Assembly: GCF_000382185.1 (NCBI RefSeq)
Contig: NZ_KB907784.1
Coordinates: forward strand, 2,806,633-2,870,632
Length of the DNA stretch: 64,000 nt
Direction: 5' to 3'
DNA from: Bordetella sp. FB-8
GTDB taxonomy: Bacteria; Pseudomonadota; Gammaproteobacteria; Burkholderiales; Burkholderiaceae_B
How positions within the stretch are numbered: position 1 is the stretch's first letter; every line of letters starts with the position of its first letter. A program made the position numbers and the translations under genes. The notes below the pieces were generated by a model that was not told where the DNA came from, searched no databases, and was given only the letters and a program-made list of their open reading frames with translations. Positions 18,876-26,671 of the stretch are shown here, one piece after another.

Positions 18876-20362
18876 TGAGGTTTTCGATGAGAAAGGCGAA
18901 TCTGTCCCTGTTCCTCGCCCTGGCCGGCATGCTGGCCGGTTGCACCCTGGCGCCTGTCTATCACCGGCCCGCTGCGCCGGTGGATGCCAGCTACCCTAGC
19001 GGCCCAGGCTACACGCATGCGTCCAAGGACCAGGGCAAGCCTGTCCGGGGGCCGGCCGCCGATGTGGGCTGGCGCGACTTCTTCCAGGATCCGCTGCTGC
19101 AGCACCTGATCGCGCTGTCGCTGAAAGACAATCGCGACCTGCGCGTGGCCGTGCTCAACGTCCAGGCGTTGCAGGCGCAGTACCGCATCCAGCGCGCCAG
19201 CCTGATGCCTTCGGCGGCCGTCTCAGGCACGGAAACGGCGCAGCGCATTCCGGCCAGCCTGACCGCGTCCGGCAACAAAGCCAGTACTCAGGATTGGCAG
19301 GTGGGTCCGAGCATTTCCTGGCAGATCGACCTGTTCGGCCAGGTCCGGAGCCTGACCAAGGCCGCCCTGGAAAACTACCTGGCGCAGGACGACACGCGTG
19401 TCGCCGCCCAGCTCAGCCTGATCTCCCAGACGGCCACGGCCTACTTCACACTGCGCGCCGACCAGGAACTGCTGGACCTGACGACGGGCACGCTCAAGGC
19501 CCAGCAGGCTTCCTACGATCTGATCAAGCAAAGCTATGACCAGGGCGTGGACAGCGCGCTCGACTTGACCCAGGCCGAAACCACGCTGCGTACGGCCCAG
19601 AGCAATCAGGCCCAGTACCTGAGGCGGGTGGCGCAGGACCGCAATGCCCTGGCGCTGCTGGTGGGCGAGCCTTTGCCGGCCGATATCGCGGCCCAACTGA
19701 ACCGGGCGCGCCGCCTGCCCGACGATGCCTTGCCGCTGGAACTGCCCGCCGGACTGCCTTCGGATCTGCTCGAGCGCCGACCCGACATCCGCGCGGCCGA
19801 GCATCAGCTGCTTGCAGCCAATGCCAATATCGGCGCGGCGCGCGCGGCCTTCTTTCCTTCGATTTCGCTCACGGGTTTCGCGGGTACGGCCAGCAATAGC
19901 CTGACGGGCCTGTTCATGCCGGGATCGGAAGCCTGGAGTCTGGTGCCCAAGATCAACCTGCCCATTTTCCAGGGCGGTTCGCTCCTTGCCAATCTGGACC
20001 TGGCCCATGTGCGCAAGAAAATCCAGGTCGCAACCTACGAAAAAGCCATCCAGACTGGTTTTCGCGAGGTGGCCGACGCGCTGGCCGGGCGCGGCACGCT
20101 GGACGATGAGATCCGCGCGCAGCGCAAGCTGGTCGATGCCAGCCAACTGGCGCTCAAGCTGTCGCAGCAGCGCTTCGACTCCGGGGTGGACAACTACCTC
20201 AGTGTGCTGGATTCGCAGCGCTCGCTCTATGCGGCCCAGCAAGGCCTGATCGCCACGCGTCTGGCGCGGCTGGACAATCAGATCAACCTGTACAAGGCGC
20301 TGGGCGGCGGCTGGACCGGGAAGTCGGTCGCCGCGCCGCCGCCAGCCGCACCGCGCTCATAG
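18875..20362 (+). CDS. RND efflux outer-membrane channel lipoprotein (OprM/NodT family)
   Basis: TolC-like outer-membrane factor of about 495 aa. It has a lipoprotein signal (LAGMLAGCTLAPVYHRP) and two repeated OEP halves, including the RPDIRAAEHQLLAANANIGAARAAFFPSIS-type signature. It completes the tripartite pump with the two preceding genes. The ATG at 18875 overlaps the pump stop; an ATG at 18887 is the alternative. A strong terminator follows 27 bases after the stop, closing the operon. Confidence 0.92.
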   Translation: MRFSMRKANLSLFLALAGMLAGCTLAPVYHRPAAPVDASYPSGPGYTHASKDQGKPVRGPAADVGWRDFFQDPLLQHLIALSLKDNRDLRVAVLNVQALQAQYRIQRASLMPSAAVSGTETAQRIPASLTASGNKASTQDWQVGPSISWQIDLFGQVRSLTKAALENYLAQDDTRVAAQLSLISQTATAYFTLRADQELLDLTTGTLKAQQASYDLIKQSYDQGVDSALDLTQAETTLRTAQSNQAQYLRRVAQDRNALALLVGEPLPADIAAQLNRARRLPDDALPLELPAGLPSDLLERRPDIRAAEHQLLAANANIGAARAAFFPSISLTGFAGTASNSLTGLFMPGSEAWSLVPKINLPIFQGGSLLANLDLAHVRKKIQVATYEKAIQTGFREVADALAGRGTLDDEIRAQRKLVDASQLALKLSQQRFDSGVDNYLSVLDSQRSLYAAQQGLIATRLARLDNQINLYKALGGGWTGKSVAAPPPAAPRS

Positions 20363-20389
20363 GCTGAACCGGGGCGCAGGGCGAAAACC

Positions 20390-20422
20390 AAACGGCCGGT
20401 GGATCGCTCCACCGGCCGTTTT
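20390..20422 (+). terminator. Rho-independent terminator of the efflux operon
   Basis: 14-base perfect stem (20390-20403 with 20408-20421), loop TCGC, ending in a short T run. It could work in both directions because the other arm begins with AAA, so it may also terminate the minus-strand gene that ends at 20467. Confidence 0.85.
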
Positions 20423-20466
20423 CCTGCTTGGGGAAATTGGCATGGTCTGGGGGCTGTTGACAGACC

Positions 20467-20721
20467 CTAGCGGCGCATCGACCTGTGAATCAGGCCCACC
20501 ACCAACAGGACGATGATCGCGCCGATTACCGAGCCTATGAATCCGGCAGCCTGGCCAGGGCCATACCAGTGCATGGCTTGGCCCAGATAGTTCGCGACCA
20601 CGGATCCGATGATGCCCAGGATCGTGGTCATGATGATGCCCATGCTCTGGTTGCCCGGCATGATGGCGCGCGCGATCAGGCCGACAATAAAGCCGACGAC
20701 GATCATGATGATAATGTGCAT
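20467..20721 (-). CDS. GlsB/YeaQ/YmgE family membrane protein
   Basis: Small inner-membrane protein of 84 aa with three hydrophobic helices and the family's glycine-rich pattern (GFIVGLIARAIMPG, TTILGIIGSVVANYLG, GFIGSVIGAIIVLLVVGLI). Members of this transglycosylase-associated family respond to stress in some bacteria, but their biochemical role is unclear. The longer frame upstream has no similarity; the ATG at 20721 matches the family start. It is a single gene between the efflux terminator and prlC. Confidence 0.88.
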   Translation of the reverse strand: MHIIIMIVVGFIVGLIARAIMPGNQSMGIIMTTILGIIGSVVANYLGQAMHWYGPGQAAGFIGSVIGAIIVLLVVGLIHRSMRR

Positions 20722-20819
20722 GCGTATGCTCCTGATAGAAGAGGAGTGAAAGGGTGCAAGGATGATACCCAAGCCGCCGAGCATAACCCCGTCCGAGATG
20801 TAACAGCCTCTGGGTGGAG

Positions 20820-22883
20820 TCAGGCCTGGACGACCATGCCGCTGTGGCGCAGCAGAGCATCGATGCTGGGTTGCCGGCCGCGGAAGGCCTGGAAGGATTC
20901 GGCAGCCGGCCGGGCACCGCCCACGGCCAGGATCTCCCGGCGAAAGCGCTGTCCGGTCTGCGCATCCAGCGGACCCTGACCTGACGTCTGGGCGGCCTCT
21001 TCGAAGGCGGCATAGGCATCGGCCGAAAGCACCTCGGCCCATTTGTAGCTGTAGTAGCCCGCGCCGTAGCCGCCTGCGAACAGATGCGAGAAGTTGTGCG
21101 GCATGCGATGCCAGGCGGGCGGAAAGAGCACGGCCACTTCCGCGCGCACCTGCTCTAGCAGGTCCAGCACTTGGGGCGTGGTCGGCGCCTGGTCGCGGGC
21201 GTGCATGAGCATGTCGAAGAGCGCGAATTCAACCTGCCGCACGGTCTGCATGCCGCTCTGGAAATTGCGCGCGGCCAGGAGTTTGTCGTACAGCGCGCGG
21301 GGCAGCCCGCGGCCGTCGCCCACATGGGCCGACAGCTTCTGCAGCACCGGCCACTCCCAGCAGAAGTTCTCCATGAATTGCGAAGGCAGCTCGATGGCAT
21401 CCCATTCGACGCTGGCGAAGGCCGCGGCGCCCGGTTCGTCCACTTCGCTGAGCAGGGCATGCAAGGCATGGCCGGTTTCGTGAAAGAGGGTGATGACGTC
21501 GTCGTGGGTCAGCAGGGCGGGGTTGCCGGCGGCGGGTTTGGCGTAATTGCAGTTCAGGTACGCGACCGGCGTTTGCAGCCGACCGGCGACCTTGCGGCGA
21601 TTGCGCTCGCCGTCGACCCAGGCGCCGCCCTGCTTTCCAGCGCGCGCGTACAGGTCCAGATACAAATGCCCCACCAGATCGCCGGACGTGTTCTCGACGC
21701 GTACGCCGCGCACATCGGGATGCCAGGCCGATACCTCGGTTTCGCGCAGCCGTACTCCGAATAGCGATTCGATCACTTCGAACAGGCCCGCCAGTACGCG
21801 CGGCTCGGTGAAGTACTGCTTGAGCTCGTCTTCGGAGTAGGCGTAGCGCGATTCGCGCAGCCGCTCGCAGGCATAGGGGATATCCCAGGGCTGCAGATCA
21901 TCCATGCCCAGTTCGCGAGCGGCGTATTCGCGCAGTTGGGCCAGGTCGCGCTGGGCATAGGGCTTGGCGCGGCGCGCCAGGTCGCGCAGGAACCTGATCA
22001 CTTCCTCGGAAGACCGCGCCATGCGGGTCTGCAGGCTCAGGTCGGCGAAATCGCGGTAGCCCAGCAGTCGGGCCTCCTCGCTGCGCAGGGCCAGCAGCTC
22101 CTCGATGAGCGGGGAATTATCGTATTGCGGGTCGCCCTGTTCAGAAGCGATGGTGCCGTAGGCGCGGTACAACTTCTCGCGCAATGCCCGGTCGCGCGCA
22201 TACTGCATCACCGGGATGTAGCAGGGCATCTTCAGCGTGAGCATGTGGCCGGATTTGTCTTGCGCCTGCGCCGTCTCGCGGGCGGAGGCAAGCACGTCGG
22301 CGGGTAAGCCTTCAAGACGGTCGGCATCTTCGATGAGCAGCGACCAGGCATCGACCGCGTCCAGCGTGTTTTCGGAGAATTTCTGCGAAGTTTGCGCTTG
22401 GCGCTCTGAAATCTCGGCATAGCGTTCGCGATCGGCCCCTTGCAGCTCGACGCCGCTCAATCGAAAATCGCGCAGGGCTAGATCGACCACGCGCCGTCGC
22501 ACTGCCGGCCAGGCAGCGTAGCCCGGGGCCTCGTGCAGGCGACGGTATTGGCGGTACAAACCTTCGTGCAGCCCCACCCATGTAGAGAACTCGGTGATCC
22601 TGGGCAGCGCGGCGTTGTAGGCCTGGCGCAACTCGGGCGTATTGACCACGGCGTTGAGGTGGCCCGCCACCGACCAGGCCCGCCACAGCCGCTCTGAGGC
22701 GCTATCCAGCGGCTCGACCACGGCTTCCCAGCTGGCAGGCAGCGCGGGGTCGGCCGCATGATCCACCGCCTTGCGGGCCAGTTCCAGCAATTCGTCCACG
22801 GCGGGGGCGATGTGCTCGGGGCGGACGGCGGCATAGTCGATCAGGTCGGCTACGGGAGCGAGCAGGGGATTGGAGGCAGTCAT
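20820..22883 (-). CDS. prlC: Oligopeptidase A (M3 metallopeptidase)
   Basis: Cytoplasmic zinc peptidase of about 687 aa that degrades short peptides, including cleaved signal peptides. The HExxH zinc site is present in TLFHETGHALHALLS. Downstream lies the M3 substrate region NFSHLFAGGYGAGYYSYKWAEVLSADAY. The length agrees with E. coli PrlC. The ATG at 22883 (MTASNPLLAP) is preferred; an ATG at 22901 is in frame. folD follows upstream on the same strand, an arrangement I have the impression recurs in Betaproteobacteria. Confidence 0.92.
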   Translation of the reverse strand: MTASNPLLAPVADLIDYAAVRPEHIAPAVDELLELARKAVDHAADPALPASWEAVVEPLDSASERLWRAWSVAGHLNAVVNTPELRQAYNAALPRITEFSTWVGLHEGLYRQYRRLHEAPGYAAWPAVRRRVVDLALRDFRLSGVELQGADRERYAEISERQAQTSQKFSENTLDAVDAWSLLIEDADRLEGLPADVLASARETAQAQDKSGHMLTLKMPCYIPVMQYARDRALREKLYRAYGTIASEQGDPQYDNSPLIEELLALRSEEARLLGYRDFADLSLQTRMARSSEEVIRFLRDLARRAKPYAQRDLAQLREYAARELGMDDLQPWDIPYACERLRESRYAYSEDELKQYFTEPRVLAGLFEVIESLFGVRLRETEVSAWHPDVRGVRVENTSGDLVGHLYLDLYARAGKQGGAWVDGERNRRKVAGRLQTPVAYLNCNYAKPAAGNPALLTHDDVITLFHETGHALHALLSEVDEPGAAAFASVEWDAIELPSQFMENFCWEWPVLQKLSAHVGDGRGLPRALYDKLLAARNFQSGMQTVRQVEFALFDMLMHARDQAPTTPQVLDLLEQVRAEVAVLFPPAWHRMPHNFSHLFAGGYGAGYYSYKWAEVLSADAYAAFEEAAQTSGQGPLDAQTGQRFRREILAVGGARPAAESFQAFRGRQPSIDALLRHSGMVVQA

Positions 22884-23029
22884 GATCGTGAAGGCAGGCA
22901 AGAGCGGCGAGGCCGCGTGAACGAGGCGTGATTATGGTCCATATCGGCACCCTTCATATGGGGGCTGATTCCGGTTGCGTCAAGGTGCCCGGCGGTTCCC
23001 GGTTCTCTGAGCGCTCCTCAGCCATGCGG

Positions 23030-23881
23030 CTATGCCGCGGTGCGCTCGGCAGCCTCGACGGTATTGACCAGCAGCATCGCGATGGTCATGGGTCCCACGC
23101 CACCCGGCACGGGCGTGATCGAACCGGCCACTTCCACCGCCGAGGCGAAGTCCACGTCGCCGCACAGCTTGCCGTCCGGGCCGCGGTTGATGCCCACGTC
23201 GATCACCGCCGCGCCCGGTTTGATCATGTCGCCGGTGACCATGCCGCGCTTGCCGGTGGCGACCACCAGCACGTCGGCGCGGCGCGTCTGGGCGCCCAGG
23301 TCGCGGGTCTTGGAATTGCAGATCGTCACCGTGGCGCCGGCCTGCAGCAGCAGCATGGCCATGGGCTTGCCCACGATATTGCTGGCGCCTACGATCACGG
23401 CCTCGGCGCCGCGCAGCGTCACGCCGTCGGCTTCCAGCATCTTCATCACGCCGTAGGGTGTGCAGGGCCGAAACAGCGGCTGGCCGGTCATGAGCATGCC
23501 TGCGTTGCTGACGTGAAAACCGTCCACATCCTTCTCGGGCGCGATGGCCTCGATGACTTTGTGCGCGTCCATGTGCTTGGGCAGGGGCAATTGCACCAGA
23601 ATGCCGTGTATGGAAGGGTCGGCATTGAGCGCGTCGATGCGGGCCAGCAACTGGGCTTCGCTCATGTCGGCCGGATACTGTTCCTTGACCGAATGCAGCC
23701 CGGCCTTCTGGCAGGCCTCTACCTTATTGCGGACATAGACCTGGGACGCCGGATCTTCTCCTACCAGCACCACAGCCAAGCCGGGCGTGACGCCCTTGGC
23801 CTTCAGGGCCGCGACGCGCTCGGCGACTTCTTCGCGGATTTTCGCGGACAGGGCTTTCCCATCGATGATGTGTGCAGACAT
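23030..23881 (-). CDS. folD: Methylenetetrahydrofolate dehydrogenase/cyclohydrolase FolD
   Basis: Bifunctional cytoplasmic one-carbon enzyme of 283 aa that interconverts 5,10-methylene-THF and 10-formyl-THF using NADP. Family motifs are complete: [18 protein letters not shown] with the catalytic lysine, [11 protein letters not shown], and the NADP-binding [17 protein letters not shown]. The frame stays open far upstream to 24064 through a structured non-coding element, but only the ATG at 23881 gives a normal FolD N-terminus ([19 protein letters not shown]). Confidence 0.95.
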   Translation of the reverse strand: MSAHIIDGKALSAKIREEVAERVAALKAKGVTPGLAVVLVGEDPASQVYVRNKVEACQKAGLHSVKEQYPADMSEAQLLARIDALNADPSIHGILVQLPLPKHMDAHKVIEAIAPEKDVDGFHVSNAGMLMTGQPLFRPCTPYGVMKMLEADGVTLRGAEAVIVGASNIVGKPMAMLLLQAGATVTICNSKTRDLGAQTRRADVLVVATGKRGMVTGDMIKPGAAVIDVGINRGPDGKLCGDVDFASAVEVAGSITPVPGGVGPMTIAMLLVNTVEAAERTAA

Positions 23882-23925
23882 CGTATTTCTCTTGTCTTGG
23901 TATGAATTGGATGGAGATGCTTTAA

Positions 23926-24057
23926 GCATCGGCGCCGCGGGCGTAAAGCGCAGGCGCCTAAGTGACGGGGCAGTCCCGCAGGGACTTCGGCCGCCTAAGG
24001 CGGCGGCCGAACCCGGCACTTCGAAGCCGGAGCACTTTATGCCCGCGGCGCCGATGC
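23926..24057. repeat. 132-bp structured element: long inverted repeat enclosing hairpins
   Basis: The ends form a 26-base stem (23926-23951 with 24032-24057; two mismatches, both G-T wobble-compatible). Inside are at least three smaller hairpins: AGTCCC/GGGACT (23972-23986), CGGCCGCC/GGCGGCCG (23988-24009) and CCGGC/GCCGG (24013-24030). The result is a cloverleaf-like arrangement. It lies between the end of the response-regulator gene (24081) and the start of folD (23881), in the direction of folD transcription. It could be a folD leader or terminator, or a palindromic mobile repeat. I do not recognise it as a known riboswitch. Confidence 0.65.
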
Positions 24058-24080
24058 GGCTCAAGAACTCAAGCCACCGA

Positions 24081-24704
24081 TCAAGCCGTCTCGGGCTTGG
24101 CCAACGCCACCTTCATCAAATCGGCCACCGTCGTCACCTCGAGCTTTTCCATGATGTTGGCCCGGTGCGCTTCGACGGTCTTGATGCTGATGCCCAGATC
24201 GTCGGCGATCTGCTTGTTAAGGCGGCCCGCCACGATGCGTCCGAGCACTTGCTGCTCGCGCGCCGTCAGGCGGGCCAGCATGGCTTCATGGTCGCGTTGC
24301 GCCTGGTATTGGCTGATGCGCTGCGCCGCCTGTTCGAGCATGCGGGCCACGGTATCGCGCAGATCGGCCTCGTTGAAAGGCTTCTCGAGAAAATCGACCG
24401 CGCCCTTCTTGATCGTGGACACCGCCATGGGCACGTCGCCGTGACCGGTGATGAAGACGATGGGCAGCGGCGCCTTGCGTGCGATCAACTGCTCCTGCAG
24501 CTCCAGGCCGCTCATGCCCGGCATGCGCACGTCGACGATCAGTACGCCGATCTGTCCAGGGTCGTACTCGTCCAGAAAGGTCTCGGCGCTGGCGTAGGGG
24601 CGCACCCGGTAGCCGTTGGCTTCGAGCAGCCAGCGCAGCGAATCGCGCACGGCTTCATCGTCGTCGACGATGAAGACGGTGCTGGGCGTGGAGGGGGAGG
24701 TCAT
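24081..24704 (-). CDS. Two-component response regulator, FixJ/NarL type
   Basis: Response regulator of 207 aa. The receiver domain has the acidic pair in [10 protein letters not shown], the phospho-accepting D58 in [10 protein letters not shown], and the [11 protein letters not shown] lysine motif. A LuxR-type helix-turn-helix output domain follows ([40 protein letters not shown]). Its start overlaps the stop of the kinase gene by four bases (ATGA), so the two form an operon and a cognate pair. Together they are divergent from aceE and are candidate regulators of pyruvate dehydrogenase; that target is inference from position only. Confidence 0.92.
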   Translation of the reverse strand: MTSPSTPSTVFIVDDDEAVRDSLRWLLEANGYRVRPYASAETFLDEYDPGQIGVLIVDVRMPGMSGLELQEQLIARKAPLPIVFITGHGDVPMAVSTIKKGAVDFLEKPFNEADLRDTVARMLEQAAQRISQYQAQRDHEAMLARLTAREQQVLGRIVAGRLNKQIADDLGISIKTVEAHRANIMEKLEVTTVADLMKVALAKPETA

Positions 24705-26452
24705 GCGTGCAACTCCTCGGACTGATCGTGCTGCAGTGGGTTTTTGGGATCGACGGTCGGCAGGGTGAACCTGAAGATCGTGCCGCCGGCCGGGTTCGGG
24801 TCCGCCCAGAGGCGGCCATGGTGGGATTCGATAATGGTACGGCAAATATTCAAGCCCATGCCCAGGCCCTGGGTTTTGGTGCTGAAGAAAGGCTCGAACA
24901 GGCGCTCGGGATCGGTGATGCCGTGGCCGCGGTCGACCACGGCCACTTCCAGCTGCTGCTCGTGCGGGATCACGACGACCTTGAGCTCGTCCGGCTCGCG
25001 CTTTTCCATGGCCTCCATGCCGTTCTTGATCAGGTTGAGCAGCACTTGTTCGATGAGTATCGGGTCGGCCAGCACGTCGGGGGCATCAGAAGGGATGAAG
25101 TTGTCGATGCGGATGCGGCGCTTGCGTGCGTCGATCTCGGCGAAACCGATGGCGTTGTCGACGATGCGGCGGATGGGCACGGCCTGGCGGCGCGGTTCGC
25201 TGCGTTTGACGAACTCGCGGATGCGGCTGATGATTTTGCCCGCTCGCTCGGCCTGGGCGGCCGCCTTCTCCAGCGCGGGCAACAGCATATTCGGGCTGGT
25301 GTGGCCGGCCTTGACCAGGGCTACCGCACCCATGCTGTAGTTGTAGATGGCCGTTAGCGGCTGGTTCAGTTCGTGCGCCAGCGAGGAGGCCATCTCGCCC
25401 ATGGTGGTCAGGCGGCTGGTGATTTGAATCTTTTCCTGCTGGACGCGCGAGGCTTCCTCGTGCTTGCGGCGCTCGGTGATGTCGCGCGCCACTTGCATGC
25501 GTACGCGGCGCCCGTCGGTCCAGGCCAGCATGCGGTGATGCACCTCGAACCAGCGCTGCACCGAGGGGGCGAACACTTCCACCGACTCGTCGGTGAAGCG
25601 GCCGCGGCGCCCGGCCAGCAACTCGTCGTGGCCGCCCGTCTGCGCACCGAAGATGCGCCGGTAGGTGCGGTTGGCAAAGAGCAGTTCCAGGCTGTCGTGT
25701 GTGTCGGCCGTTACCGAAATGGCATCGTCCAGGCCTTCGAGCACCGTCATGAAGCGCTCGTGCGCAGCCGTCAATGCCTCGCGGATGCGTTTGGGTTCGG
25801 TAATGTCGGTCATGGAGGTCATCCAGCCGATCTGGTTGCCGTTCGGGTCCAGCAGCGGCGATACATACAGGCGTGCGGCAAAGCGCGAACCGTCGCGGCG
25901 CTGGGCTTGCAGTTCCAGGCCGCTGTTGGGCGCCTTGCCCGACATCAGTACTTCCAGCGTGTGCTGGTGTTGGTCGTGGCGGCCGGGCACCCAGTAGGGG
26001 TAGGGCGCGGAGCGGCCCACCAGGTCTGCCTCGTTCCAGCCGATCATGCGGCAGAAGGCCGGATTGACATAGGCGATGCGGCCTTCCATGTCGAGCACGC
26101 GCATGCCGGTGGACATGGAGTTTTCCATTGCGCGGCGAAAGGCGGTCTCGGCGATCAGCGCGGCCTCGGCCGTGGAGCGAAAGCGGGTGTAGCGCCACAG
26201 CATCAGCAGGCTCACCACGATCACGCAGGACAGCGCGATCACCACCCACATCAGCCGCTGCTGGCGCATCTCCTGGTCGATGGTGACGAACATGACGCTG
26301 TCGTCGCGGATGCGCTGCAGCCAGAAGAACGCGCCCATCACGCACAGGTACAGCACGAGCACGATCGCCGGCGTCAGCCAGTACAGGCCGCGGCGGCGCA
26401 TGCGGGCCTGGTCGTGGAACGGCGTGGGGATGAGGGACTTGGGGTTGGACAT
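24701..26452 (-). CDS. PAS-domain sensor histidine kinase
   Basis: Membrane sensor kinase of 583 aa. Two helices (about 25-47 and 68-88) enclose only a short periplasmic loop, so the signal is probably sensed inside. Two PAS domains follow (about 105-230 and 235-350). The first has FRRAMENSMSTGMRVLDMEGRI-type features. The HisKA box is SLAHELNQPLTAIYNYS, and the ATPase domain has LLNLIKNGMEAM and GLGMGLNICRTIIESHHG. It resembles the FixL/DctB-like class that lacks a large periplasmic sensor. It is co-transcribed with the regulator gene downstream. Confidence 0.92.
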   Translation of the reverse strand: MSNPKSLIPTPFHDQARMRRRGLYWLTPAIVLVLYLCVMGAFFWLQRIRDDSVMFVTIDQEMRQQRLMWVVIALSCVIVVSLLMLWRYTRFRSTAEAALIAETAFRRAMENSMSTGMRVLDMEGRIAYVNPAFCRMIGWNEADLVGRSAPYPYWVPGRHDQHQHTLEVLMSGKAPNSGLELQAQRRDGSRFAARLYVSPLLDPNGNQIGWMTSMTDITEPKRIREALTAAHERFMTVLEGLDDAISVTADTHDSLELLFANRTYRRIFGAQTGGHDELLAGRRGRFTDESVEVFAPSVQRWFEVHHRMLAWTDGRRVRMQVARDITERRKHEEASRVQQEKIQITSRLTTMGEMASSLAHELNQPLTAIYNYSMGAVALVKAGHTSPNMLLPALEKAAAQAERAGKIISRIREFVKRSEPRRQAVPIRRIVDNAIGFAEIDARKRRIRIDNFIPSDAPDVLADPILIEQVLLNLIKNGMEAMEKREPDELKVVVIPHEQQLEVAVVDRGHGITDPERLFEPFFSTKTQGLGMGLNICRTIIESHHGRLWADPNPAGGTIFRFTLPTVDPKNPLQHDQSEELHA

Positions 26453-26535
26453 GACTTCTGGGCGGCAATCGCGTGATTTTAATGCGTGCCGGATTCCCGC
26501 AGGCGCGCAAGGAAGGAGATCATGATTTGACGTTG

Positions 26536-26574
26536 AATTTCACATTACAAAATGCCGTACCGCAACATGAAATT
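26536..26574. promoter_or_regulatory. AT-rich inverted repeat upstream of aceE
   Basis: AATTTCACAT (26536-26545) and ACATGAAATT (26565-26574) form an inverted pair with 8 of 10 bases matching, in the kinase-aceE intergenic region. This 219-base gap has no gene. It is otherwise unremarkable apart from a good ribosome binding site (GGAG) just before the aceE ATG. A binding site for the adjacent regulator is possible but unproven. Confidence 0.25.
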
Positions 26575-26671
26575 TTCTGTGCGGCGCGGTAAGCTTGCGC
26601 CCCATGTAAGCTCAAGCCGTCACGTCCGCGCTGTATCGGGCGTGGCAACTACTTTATAACGGAGACAGCAC

